From positions 1,054,001 through 1,118,000 of the forward strand of contig JASFXZ010000056.1 in NCBI GenBank assembly GCA_032209605.1: a stretch of DNA of 64,000 bases, in the 5' to 3' direction. This stretch comes from Mactromeris polynyma (Eukaryota; Mollusca; Bivalvia; Venerida; Mactridae). Made by a program: the position numbers and the translations under genes. This document shows positions 53,701 through 64,000 of the stretch, piece after piece. Numbering within the stretch: position 1 is the stretch's first letter; the number at the start of each line of letters is the position of its first letter. The notes under the pieces were generated by a model. It was not told the origin of the DNA. It did no database searches and was given only the letters and a program-made list of their open reading frames with translations.

Positions 53701-56700
53701 GATCTCTTCACTGCGAGTCAGGAGCTAACTGTGAAATGTTTCACATATTATATCAAATCCAGTGAGATAAAAACTATTTTCATCGACAAGAATGTCATTC
53801 CTTTCCAAACATGTAAAATAAAATGTATACCCACATTAATTGTAAACAATATGTAATGTCGACTTAAGTACTATAATTTTCTGCGATTGAATTTATGAAT
53901 CAGACGAAAACTATTTTCCTTGATTTGATGAAATGTCGAGTAGTTGGCGTGTAAGTAATTTCTGCACGAGTAATTTTCGTCTGGATACCCAGAAAATATG
54001 ATTAAACTACGATAAACATTATCTGATAAGTTTCGTGTTCGCATTGATCAAATCTTTACTCGTTTTAAATGCAACAGGTGGACCAAAATATGACAATATC
54101 AATGAGTATGTCGATATGTTTGATCCCGCTGCCAGAGCTATTTTGAACGAAGCGGTCAACTCATCAAGTAACTTACAAAACTTCAGACAAGTAACAGGTG
54201 AAGTATTGTGACAATATTCGGTATTTATAAAGTATTCAGTCAGATATTCAGTCATATATGACTCGGCGATGCATACAACAAACAACTTATTCTGCTAGCC
54301 TAAATATAAGTACAAATATATTGCATCAGAATGTATAATGTGCAAACATCAAGTCAACGATATTCACAGACATATTCTAGCAGACTGTCCCAACACGCAT
54401 CGGTATAAACAACGTTTCTTTTGAAAACAGTTCTGAAATATAAGGCAAACATTTCACATTTCCTTCAATACTCGAGCAATAAATATTTCCTACGCAACTT
54501 ACTCTCAGTTGAACAACTTATCGTGTCTGGAATTGACACAATTCTTCACAAAAGTTACATCCAAAGAAGTTGTTAATACATACATAACATTACAATGATA
54601 TGCTGTAACTATCAATAACCTGTGATATTACATATTAAAACATACAATGTTTTATTTTGTTATTGTTATACATGTAGTTGAGTTTCGTTTTCTTCAAGTC
54701 TGTTAGGTATCAAGGAACGATGAATTGATCTCAATGTCATAATGTCTGTCTTGTATGTATTTCTTTTCTTAAGGCTATGATGCAATGATGGATCAAAAAA
54801 ACACAAAAACGATACACATTCTCAAATGCATATATTTGTAACTAATATTGTTTTGAGCACATGCGCATGCGCGAGAGGAAGGAGTTGTTGTTTTCAGTGC
54901 TGTGCAAAAACATTGGATTTGTATATTAAAATAATATTTTCATTGACGGATTTATAAATCCTGGACTTACACCCTCATTGTGAATTCTGTGTTACATGGT
55001 CTTTGTAGTCAATTGCGACTTATTGGAGTTATAGTGACTTTTTGTCCTACTCACTGACACAGCAGTCGGTGGGGAATTTGCAGAATATTAGCGCCAAAAA
55101 CCAGTGAACAAAGGAAGATCAGTGTTACTTGACACAAAATAGTTGTTTACCTAACAGTACACAAAGGGCATCCGTAAAAACTAATTAATGGCACTCGTGA
55201 ACACTTATCAACGACTTGCCACTATGGTGGACACTAGTGACTACAGCATACCGTTTATCCCAGCTACTCAGATTTTTTCTGACGACGGTGTTACACAAAC
55301 ACCAGACGATGGTGATCTCGACCTGACCCAAACACCGATCATAGGTCCACAGACGAGTCTACCTGGGCCCAGCTCTCCGGGAGCAAATAAATCGGGCGCC
55401 AGATCACCGGGAACCATCACTTCAGAATTCGAAACACGTACCACCGACGCGGTATCCATGGATACATACGTCACGGCATCGATGGTAGATGACCAACAAT
55501 CACAGTCAATCATATCTTGAACACCTGTTTCTACAACCCAGAAAAAGGCTAGAGCACCCCGAACAGCGAGAAATAAACAAAAAAGCTCGGAAAACACCAA
55601 CTCAGCATCTCAAGCCACACAACCAAAATCTGCAAAGAAACGGCGACGACCCGAACTAGTATTTATGTCACTAGAACCTCCCAGTATCGACATTCACAAC
55701 GCTTGTCGTAACCGCACTAAACAACCTAGCGGAACAAGTGAGAGTGAGTCTTGACAGTTTGGCATCTAGAATTGGGAGACTATATCCTAGAAAAAACGAT
55801 TAAGTCACATGTGCAAAATGCTATTACCTCAGCAATAACAAAAATAAAAATTGAATTTCACGACGAACTAAATCAAGTAAGAAAGGAAATGGAATCTTTA
55901 GCAGAAAATTGTACCGTGTCGCCGTGTCGCCGGGAAATAAAAGCAAGAAAACTACCGGAATGGTCATTAAAAATTTATCGGAACGAAAATGTCACTAACA
56001 GCGTGAATACCTTAATCAAAGAAGGTCTTTAATTAGATATCGAAGTAAAATCAATCGGCCGATTCAGGGATTATTGTTGTTTCCTGTAAAACTAAAGAAG
56101 ACAAACACGAAATAATGAAGTGCAAATCAAACTGGAAACAAAGTATCATATACAAGAACATATACATAGAGCATGACCGTACACCCGAAGAAAGAAATAC
56201 ATTGTACTATTGTTAACTAAAAAACTATAGCTAAAGTAATTGGTCATGACAAAGTATACGTAAAATGATGTACTAGTTTGGTGCAGAAAACAGACTCAAC
56301 CACTGCACAAGACGACCAGGAATGGCATGAGATGAGACATCACCGTAGGTCTCCCCCTCGACAGAGACATGAAACCGCAGGATACAGACATAGGCACGGA
56401 ATCACCTCCAGACTTCATAACGGTGAACACACTTCATACCGTCACGAACACCAGTCATCACGCGACCGACCACATACGCGTCAACATGAGTATACAAGAC
56501 GACATGTCGCCTATCGGACTTCGCACCACCGTCAACACCAGTCAACACGCGACCAACTAGACGCGCGTACAGATGAATTTACGTGATTCAAACCGACGTT
56601 ACCTGGACTACCGTGACGGCGAGAGCCGTAACAATTACAGACAAGGTTACCAAGGACGCCACAGAGAATATTACCGCCAGTCAGTTCTAGGGTTCATGCG

Positions 56701-59700
56701 GGTTTTGGAACCCAAATGCTTTCAGCGGGAATAACAATCTAGAAACTACCGTATACGGAAAAACTGTATTGACCATTTAAACCTAGATATTGTTTGAATA
56801 GCGGAAACACATTTGAAAAATAATGAAAAGTGAAAGGTTGGCGGATACACATGGATTGGACAAAACCGAACTAATTTACATAGAAGGGGCACCAAAATGA
56901 AGTGGGGCACTGGAGTCCCAATCCAGAACACATTCTCGGTGAAAAGGTTAAATGATGAACACGGGGGGATTTTATGGCTCACACTCGTTAACAAAATAAC
57001 TAAAGAACGACTGATGATAAGTGCATTTACCCCCCCAGCACACTCGACACGTAACATTAAGATAAATGAATACTTAGATACATTACTGTCGCAAATATAC
57101 GAGTACCAAAATGATTCATTGGTTACCGTCGTAGGTGATTTTAATATGTGGGGAACAGTGAAGATTTCATCGCCGGGATCGACGGTCTGCCCGAAAGAGA
57201 AACCATCGACTATCACATATCACCATATCGTGATGCTTTCTTGGAATTTATACTTGGTGCCAATTTATGTAATTTAAACGGCAGAAACTGTATAAAAATG
57301 ACTATACAAGGATCTCTACAAAAGTCTGTTCAGTCGTCGACTACTGCTAAGTTCCGTATGAACAATTGTATCGTTACCAGAACTTTGAAGTTATTAGACC
57401 TACGGAGTTAGTACAAAATAGCACAGGTATAAATACAATAAATCATATCACGATTCCAGATCATTCAGTATTAACATGGTCGCTGTCTCTGACGAACTAT
57501 AAGGATAATAATATATCTAGCCCTTGTGTTGAAAATGGACATCTGAATAAAAGTTCAATAAACTATGACAGACAAAATATTCCGGAACTGTTTATGAACG
57601 ATTATACTACTTATGAACTAGTAAAGGTAAAATCAACCTGCTAAAGTCCGACAGAACTAGACAGGAAACTATTGACAATTCATATAACAAATTTTCTTAC
57701 CATTCTTTTATCTCAGATGAAATCACATTGAAATCCAAGGGAAGTAAATCTTACTGCAAACGGTGGAAAGAGAACACGAGTTAACAAACCTTGGTGGAAC
57801 AATGACTTGAATATCAAATGGAAAGGTGTATGCGACAGTGAAAAGTTATGGCTTAAGTGTAAAACAAGATCGGAGAAAAATAGTCTAGGCTAAATTGCAT
57901 AAACAAACGAAAACAATTCGATAGACATATTCAAAGGAGGAAACGAGCACACTGGCATGAGCAGCAGAGTAAAATACTTAAGGCATGTGAAAATACAAAC
58001 AAAAGCGATTTCTGGAAAGACATTGGAAAATTTGGAATAGGGTCGAGGCGACATAGATCTATCCCACAAGAAGTTATTCTCTATGACGGATCGGTGTCTA
58101 CATCGCCTATAGACGTCTAAGATAAATGGAAAAAAAACCACAATTATATAATGTATCAAACAGTGAAAGTATATGCGATCAGAATGTAAATATAACTACT
58201 GACAATACGGATGCACATTCATTGAATGAGGGAATAAATATTGTAGATACAATGTATAACAAATGCTGTGAAATCATTGGATAAGAATAAAGCTCCCAGC
58301 CATGACGGTATCCCCGCTGAGATGTTAAATAATAAAATTACTGTGTATTATTTACATAACTTTTTTAATGTTTGTTTCGACACAGGGACTATACCAAACT
58401 CATGGGAATACGGACTTATAACACCGATTGTGAAAAGTAAAGACTCAGACAACCGTGACCCGAGTAACTATCGCGGAATTACTGTCACGTCGGCAATGTA
58501 TAAAACATATTGTTCGTTGTTAAACGGACGGCTAACAAAGTGGGTCGAATCAAACAATAAATAATCGGACACACAGAATAGTTTTCGGAAAGACAGAAGT
58601 ACAATCGACCAGTTATCGACTCTTACAAACATAATTGACGTTAGAAAAAAGTCGAAAAAAGATGCATTCGTTGCATATGTCGACTTCTCAAAAGTGTATG
58701 ACAGGATAAATCGGAGAACATTATGGACAAAATTGGAATTGAATTACGGCATGCATGGAAAATGTTAACTGCTCTTAAGTCACTCTATAGATCGGTTAAA
58801 TGGGCTGTGGGCGTTAATAACTACACCACAGATTAGTTCAACGTAACTACTGACCTAAAACATGGCTGTCTGGTTTCTACGACACTGTTCAATATGTTCC
58901 TAAATGACATCAGCAAACTTTAAGAACAATCAAACCAGGGAGTTCAAATAAATGGAAAACTAATAAGCCACCTGTTTTATGCGGACGGCTTAGTAATAAT
59001 TGCCGAAAACGAACAGGACCTTCAATATTTAAATTGATATTCTGTCGCTTTGGTGCAACACAAATGATATGACATTTAATACAGATAAAAGCAAAGTGAT
59101 GCATTTTAGAAATCCATCTAGACCTAAAACACAGTTTAAGTTTATTTGTTGTAATAATGAAATGGAATGTATTGATAAATATTATTACCTTGGTCTGCAA
59201 CTGAATGACACACTTGATTTCAACGTCACTGCGAAATATGTCGCCCAGTCAGCTACACGAGCTCTTGGACTTATAATTTCGAAATTTAAAGCCATGGGTG
59301 GCATGCCATTTGAAGTTTTTACCAAACTTTTCGACCCAGTTGTATGGCAAGTTATTAGCTACGGCGCCGCCATATGGGGAACGCGAGAGTTTACATGCCT
59401 TAACCCAGTCCAGCAGAGAGCCAGTCGATTCTTTCTCGGGGTAGGAAAATATACACCAAACGCCGCTGTAAATGGAGACATTAGATGGACCCCACCACTG
59501 GTCAAACAAAGTCGTTATAGGTCACTGGATACGATTAACTAATATGGATAGTGATAGACTGAATAGTTTTGTCCTTAAAGCGATAACTGACTATAGGAAC
59601 TGTTGGCCGCACATCGTGATAAACGAAGTGAAAAAACTTACACATTACAATTTAAATACGAACACAAAGTTTATTAGAACCGAGTGTAAAGGCAGACTTA

Positions 59701-60429
59701 TTTCAAACATCAACATGTAATCAAATTAAGCATGGTTGGCATAATAATATAAACGCAAATGCAAGTATAGGTACAAATTACGGAGGAAATAAACTGCGAC
59801 TTTATAGAACTTTAAAACCCACCTACCAGACCGAAAGTTACGTTAAAAGTCTATTGATCTCTCGTCCAGCTAGAAGCGCGTTAGCTACATTCAGATGCAG
59901 AGTGGCTCCGTTAAAATTGAAACAGGACGTTATCAGTCAATTGCAATAGACCAACGAACTTGTTTTAACTGTGAAAATACGGTAGAAGTCGAACTTCATG
60001 TTTTATTACATTGTCCCTTGTACATGCATGACATCTTAAGACAATTGTTGATGTTTAAAGTAAACGATGTTAATGTTGAGTTCTAAAACTCAGGCGTCTC
60101 ATTTAAGGACAGCCCACATTTATGAAGTATATAGCTGTAACAAAGGCCCCAGCATATGTTTCGTAATACTAGTACACATATTGTATAACGCAGTTGTATA
60201 TGGGGATCAGTATATCATAAACCACATGTTGTATAACCGTTATAATACATACATTGTCTTATAATCTTTCAGGAGAAGGAAGTCCATCAAATTTGTATCT
60301 CAATAATCACTGGAAATATTTGCCTGGCAACGAGAATCTAGAGGAGCCAAAATATGTCATTCTAGATTATATTCATCACTTTTTACCGAACGCTAAGATT
60401 ATGATTACATTTCGGGATCCCATTGATAG
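47407..60429 (+). CDS. CHST15-like carbohydrate sulfotransferase, 5' part (gene continues past window)
   Basis: Golgi type II membrane enzyme predicted to transfer sulfate from PAPS to a sugar, most like GalNAc4S-6-sulfotransferase (CHST15), which acts on chondroitin sulfate. Visible exons 47407-47721, 53098-53299, 54078-54197 and 60273-60429 give about 264 residues in phase. Residues ~6-23 (KLVALIFFFVFLSSHLFW) form the signal anchor; NLS (~44) is a glycosylation sequon in the stem. The catalytic domain begins with NPCW and FLIGVKKCGTSDL, the 5'-phosphosulfate-binding loop with its lysine. LHPDYIRAG, KEAQWFARKRF and FDPAA follow, then EGSPSNLYLNNHW and FLPNAKIMITFRDPIDR, the 3'-phosphate-binding motif. 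Exon 4 ends in phase 2; I see no further exon before 64000. Confidence 0.88.
48655..48765 (+). mobile_element. LINE endonuclease fragment
   Basis: The plus strand encodes ILTGDTNGHTSNIPDYE, like the GD-N-H region of an APE endonuclease. The frame stops making sense where the minus-strand LINE begins at 48763. Probably the upstream half of the fragment at 49386. Confidence 0.55.
48763..49385 (-). mobile_element. 5'-truncated LINE 3' end
   Basis: On the minus strand it encodes QTAHSLQIQTGRYARNRID and a C-terminal knuckle CIFCDTRDIEDEYHFIISC, followed by AT-rich 3' UTR and a (TGTTC)n tail (GAACAGAACAGAACAG on the plus strand). Confidence 0.75.
49386..49855 (+). mobile_element. LINE fragment, endonuclease end and linker to reverse transcriptase
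   Basis: The plus-strand open frame reads DGHCLLDIDI (S-D-H-like endonuclease end), then a linker with NPIWKDEKKSEFVENL and PWFGPQCRQARNKYHAARK, a pattern seen between the two enzymatic domains of LINE ORF2. It stops before the reverse-transcriptase motifs. Confidence 0.7.
49983..50072 (+). repeat. tRNA-like sequence (SINE head or pseudogene)
   Basis: GATAGCTCAATTTGTAGCGC (A-box region) and GTGTGAGTTCGAGACCC (B box), with a long insert between. Stems do not pair well. Confidence 0.45.
50512..50600 (-). repeat. tRNA-like sequence (SINE head or pseudogene)
   Basis: The minus strand reads CCGTGATAGCTCAGATGGTA and GGGTCCGAGTTCGAGACTG, giving A and B boxes. A long middle segment precludes a normal cloverleaf. 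Confidence 0.45.
50800..51060 (+). repeat. Dispersed element R4 with a TGCCCGGGGGTCAAAA minisatellite
   Basis: About seven units of TGCCCGGGGGTCAAAA with AAATA spacers. The flanks (CGGTTGGAAACGA, AGAGCTAAAATTCAATATCT, CAAACAGAAACCTGCCC) are the reverse complement of 17870-18075. Intron 1 of the sulfotransferase gene. Confidence 0.82.
51185..51240 (-). repeat. Dispersed repeat R1, small fragment
   Basis: AAGGAATGGTCTGGCCGACCATAA matches the reverse-oriented R1 core. Confidence 0.5.
51550..53010. repeat. 34-bp minisatellite, about 43 units
   Basis: Unit: ATTGTTAT(A/C)TTC(A/G)CCTAACT(C/T)AGCTTCTAC(A/C)TAA. Four variable positions mix along the array. It ends 87 bp before exon 2 of the sulfotransferase gene. 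Confidence 0.97.
53098..53299 (+). CDS. Sulfotransferase, coding exon 2
   Basis: 67 codons plus one base, from PPIKFDPNFKNPCW to WFARKRF; includes the PAPS-binding loop GVKKCGTSDL. Acceptor CATTTCAG, donor GTATGT. Confidence 0.9.
54078..54197 (+). CDS. Sulfotransferase, coding exon 3
   Basis: About 40 residues (RGPKYDNINEYVDMFDPAAR to QVTG). Acceptor GCAACAG, donor GTGAAG, phase 1 at both ends. Confidence 0.87.
54300..54600 (+). mobile_element. Short LINE 3' fragment
   Basis: The plus strand encodes CIMCKHQVNDIHRHILADCP, the C-terminal zinc-knuckle pattern of LINE ORF2, then a frame broken by stops. It starts just after exon 3 of the sulfotransferase gene. The match rests mainly on this motif. 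Confidence 0.55.
54940..60110 (+). mobile_element. Near full-length but inactivated LINE (APE-type non-LTR retrotransposon)
   Basis: Lies in sulfotransferase intron 3, same strand as the gene. In order: ORF1-like frames (55188-55520 and coiled-coil piece 55751-56032), endonuclease pieces (near 56800-57510, with VTVVGDFN and PDHSVLTWSL), reverse-transcriptase pieces (58268-58564 with NKAPSHDGIPAEML and SNYRGITVTSAMYKT; ~58620-59040; 59069-59542) and a C-terminal knuckle (CFNCENTVEVELHVLLHC, ~59960). Many stops and frameshifts split the frames, and the catalytic box reads YADG where YADD is expected. Outer limits are estimates. Confidence 0.8.
60273..60429 (+). CDS. Sulfotransferase, coding exon 4
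   Basis: About 52 residues with EGSPSNLYLNNHW and ITFRDPIDR (3'-phosphate-binding site). Acceptor CTTTCAG, donor GTATGT, phase 2 out. Confidence 0.9.
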
Positions 60430-60684
60430 GTATGTTCAAAAGAATAAATTTAATTTTATAATGTACTAAACGCGTGGTGCATTTTTCATTTTCTTTTTTT
60501 TATGCGTTGCCTGTCCCTTTGTGCCTCTGCCCGTCGACCCACCTCACCTATCTTGCGTTACAAACGCAATACGCCGGTGACTGTCTTCTCAAGTCCTCTT
60601 GCATTCTGCCTCTCTTATGTGCAATAATGTTTTCCACTGAATTTGTTGAATAAAAGACGATTGAAATATCTTTTAATTGAATAA

Positions 60685-61025
60685 AAACCTTATCAAAGAG
60701 AGAGAATACATAACTACAGGGATCACCACATACAAAAGACAGTGCCTCCCAACGCAGACCGCCGGGAAAACAACAATCAACAAAACATAAGGCACTTAAG
60801 GAGGTCAAAGGGTACACATGTTAGGAACAGAGGCACAAGGAATGGCCCGGCTGACCACAAGGATTAACTAGGAGAATCAAAGTGGACAGTGAAGGAAGGG
60901 GGGAGGGGGGATTAATGGATGTAAAATATCACAGGAAAAATCAAGACAACTGGCCGCAATAGGCCGAAACTGGGCAGGAAACAACCTGAACACTATATAA
61001 AGTGACAGAATTGCACAGGGGAAAG
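60685..61025 (-). repeat. Dispersed repeat R1, long copy
   Basis: Nearly full-length reverse complement of 46840-47165, from AGAGAGAGAATACATAACTAC to GACAGAATTGCACAGGG. Downstream of sulfotransferase exon 4, in intron 4. Confidence 0.85.
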
Positions 61026-61029
61026 GAAA

Positions 61030-61950
61030 ATATGAAACACATTCAAAACACAAACAGAAACAGAAACAACAACCGTATAGCGAATTGCAGCCTTGGAACT
61101 GTCAGCAAAAACACTGGGGGTTTAAATCAGCTTAACAGCTAGCTAACCTCACACTTAATCGATATATGGTCATTGATTTCCAACATATATACATAAATTG
61201 ACTAAGCAGGCATTAACAAACCATCACACACATAACAACAGACACTGTAACTAATCCAGCACAAAGGAACAAGTAGCCTCAGTCTGACCTTGCTCCCAGT
61301 AACTAAACTAGTAACATAAGAATGTGACATAACCCTAAAATTTCAAATTAATAATGCAATTTTAAGAAAGGTCAACACGATAATGTAGTTAATAATTAAA
61401 CAATTCTTAGATATCAGTGATAGGGAATTTAAAACTCAAAGTAATATGTCTATTAAGAAAACTAAAACGAAAACACAAAATACAACTGTACCCAATGAAT
61501 ATTTAGATGTGTTATATAACCGCATTGTAGAGAGAAATTCTTTCTTGGTAGTGTATAAGGAAATACCTATGGCGTCATAAAACGTTAATGACGTCATTAA
61601 AGAGAAATATTACGTGGCTACAGGGAACGCCACTTACACAAGACAGTGCCTTATAAAACTGATAAATATACGAGAGAAAAATTAGGCAGTTACAGAGAAC
61701 ACCTCAAAACATAAAGAAACAAGGACAACACCAATGTAAATCCGAAAACATATTAGACGACACAACACAATCTCAAATGGGCTGGTCGATAGTTTTAAGA
61801 TACTCTATGGAACACATCCTGTTAGTTCCAGAGCAAATGTAAATGCATACAAAGTCCCGAAGATAATCCCCTTAGACATTGTGATCAGTCATATCCAGCC
61901 ATAACAGATATAACTTCATTTAGTCTCAAAACATTAGTGTCCGGCGTGCA
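61030..61950. other. Intron 4 sequence, few features
   Basis: Only a short R1 piece at about 61610-61655 (CAGGGAACGCCACTTACACA) is recognisable. No exon of the sulfotransferase is visible. Confidence 0.5.
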
Positions 61951-64000
61951 GTAAAAACAGGTCTGAAAATCTATCAAGGATTGATTTACTTATTTTATCT
62001 GCAGTTGTTCACATTATGTCAGGATTATAACCCTTCCTTTTGAGCTAAATGTAGTTAATTAATTTCACAAATAACTGATCAAAATAACAACTGTTATGCA
62101 TTTTGCGAATTTTATATAACAGATCCCCATACAATTTGGGTTTAGTAATTCCTGTCTCTAACATAGATTTGACAATAGTGCAATACTTGAAATTAATACC
62201 AGTATATTTATGGCAAAACTTACGAAACGTCTTACATAATTTATGATAACGATAGCCTTGTTTTAGCAGTTTACCTGTTAGTAAAATGTTACACTTATTG
62301 AAGTCCTCTAGATTTGTATTAGTTCTCAGAAATCTTATAAGTTGAGATATATATATGCAAGATGTTGTGTTCCTCGGTATATCACTAATGAGCCAGGGGA
62401 AGTTTATAATCTCAAAGTCATGATCATCTCGTTTATCATATATTTTAGTAGTAATAATACCATTTTCTATAGAAATGTCGAAGGCAAGAAACGAGGCATG
62501 TGTATCCAAGGTGTTAGCTTTCGATATATAATATATCATGGTTGGGAAAAACTCATTATCAATATTTAAAATATCGTCTAAATAACGGGAGGTATTGTTA
62601 CAAGCGTCAATTACATCCATCTGATTTTCTTTGGATAAGGATAACATAAAGTCTTTTTCATAACATAATAAGAATAAGTCGGCTATACCTGGAGCCCAGT
62701 TAGTTCCCATAGAAATACCAACTTTCTATTGGTACATTGAGTTATCCAATTGAATAAAGATATTATTCAGTAAACAATTAAGAGCTTCACAGACGTCTCA
62801 TATGTCCATATGGTAAAGTTATTGTAATTATAAGAAGTAAAAAAGCCCTTTCATCATTGCAGGCCAAATATACTTGGTGATTGCTACCAAATGTTTTTTT
62901 CCAATTAAATGTGTAAGTTTGGTTTTAATTAAATCATGAGGAAGTTAAGTATAAAGAGTGGAGAAATCATAGGTAGAGATACGTGTTGCTCTAAAATGTA
63001 AAGATCGAAATTTATTCAAAACTTCCCTAGAGTTTTTTGTGCCCCAGTAAAGGTTTATACTGGAATTTTCAAAAGTTTTATTGCAATATTTAACAACTTC
63101 AGATTTAATAGCTGTTAAACAAGTAGTGAGAAGTTTCGAAATGTGTGTAGTTGTAGTGAAGCTCGCATTAGCAATGAATCTAGATTTATATGTTTTTTGT
63201 GTAGTTTAGGTAAGCAATACATAGTTGGTAACTTATTACACTTGTATGCGACTTCTACATTAAATTTAGACAATTATGAACTGTGTTTGTCAATTATATC
63301 ATCTGCAGACGATGGAATAGGACCGTATGCTGCAGTACAGTTAAGTTCATTATTTAGGACTTCCGTATAAATAAAACTGTCATACAATGACTGTGTTGTT
63401 AGAAGCTTTATCAGCTTGCACAAGTACAAATTTGTTGTATAATTCTTGAATATTATTTTTGAAAATACGGACGGACACTTTCGGATCTTTAGACAGGAGA
63501 GTTGGATTAGATTGATAAAACTTAATTCTTCGATCCATGATTTTTTTATAATTTCATTCTTCCAGGACGTAAGGGCATTGACATCTGCATGTTCCCTTTT
63601 ACAACATTTATTTGCATAATTGTTAAGAGAGTCAATAATGTGTTCTTTACATTTATACAAATCTATATTGTTAGGGTATCTAGATTTGGGGTCTTAGAAA
63701 TTAAATTCCTAACCCTTTTATCAAATATAAGTTTATGGTTGCCTGTGATTATATGTCCTGCGGGTTTATATAGATATTTAGAATATGAACAGTCTCAAGA
63801 ATTCCTTCCATATTGGCCAGAATTGTTATGTAATATTGTTATAGTTAAAGACTGCATTGCATATAGAATTATTGTATTTAAATACGAAATAATATGTAGT
63901 TCTAAATTGTTAAAGTACATAGGAATTAAAGATTTAACAGTGTTATTTCTTAATACGCTTTGTATATCAATAAAATCAATTCCTGCATTGATTAAAGATA
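61950..64000 (-). mobile_element. Decayed reverse-transcriptase element, Penelope-like in character
   Basis: Minus-strand pieces line up in one order from the right edge: KYLYKPAGHIITGNHKLIFD (~63760), SLNNYANKCCKREHADVNAL (~63600), a stretch with WLPKLHKNPYKSRF in broken frame (~63200), STYDFSTLYTTLPH (~62960), GTNWAPGIADLFLLCYE (~62700), SRYLDDILNIDN (~62580), KIYDKRDDHDFEIINFPW (~62430), ending at 62045. PK-HK before motif A and a xLDD catalytic box fit Penelope-like reverse transcriptases; that assignment is an inference. No GIY-YIG domain was seen. Frameshifts and stops show it is not active. Confidence 0.7.

Noticed and set aside
53629..53856. 75-codon open frame between exons 2 and 3
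   Set aside because: No domain recognised and exons 2 and 3 join in phase without it.

Overview
The window looks like nuclear DNA from an animal, most likely a mollusc and probably a bivalve. The reasons are AT-rich sequence, GT-AG split genes, long introns packed with short palindromic DNA transposons, tRNA-derived SINEs and LINE pieces, minisatellites, and a repeat opening (about 41871) of a kind common in bivalve genomes. Nothing bacterial is present (no operons, no Shine-Dalgarno sites, no CRISPR).

Layout. Positions 1-4445 are a satellite: a roughly 382-bp monomer in an A-B-C higher-order pattern that passes into a 139-bp dimer array and then decays. Positions 7816-24737 (minus strand) hold a complete 15-exon SLC5-family sodium/solute symporter gene. 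All exon phases join and give a 669-residue protein. Positions 24738-28354 are intergenic, with palindromic elements and a (GGGCA)n tract of about 73 units. An intact tRNA-Ala(TGC) lies at 28355-28426. Positions 29896-35241 (plus) hold a complete 4-exon gene for a 498-residue protein with one C2HC zinc finger and two SUMO-type sites. Positions 35242-47406 are intergenic and repeat-rich: MITEs, a 35-bp array, a 21-bp array of 13 CRE-like sites, an 18-bp array, a nested insertion with an 8-bp target duplication, and a 5'-truncated LINE. From 47407 to beyond the right edge (plus) runs the 5' part of a CHST15-like carbohydrate sulfotransferase gene, with four exons visible. Its introns carry a 34-bp minisatellite of about 43 units, a damaged near-full-length LINE and, at the right edge, a decayed reverse transcriptase of Penelope-like character on the minus strand.

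The three protein genes do not form a pathway: one is a plasma-membrane transporter, one a probable nuclear protein, one a Golgi enzyme. I found no convincing new multi-gene system. The most notable structures are repetitive: the helically phased CRE array, CRE-bearing MITEs (one in intron 1 of the transporter), a minisatellite apparently grown from a SINE body, and the higher-order satellite. Coordinates and splice sites were worked out by eye from reading frame, phase and family similarity. No database search was possible.
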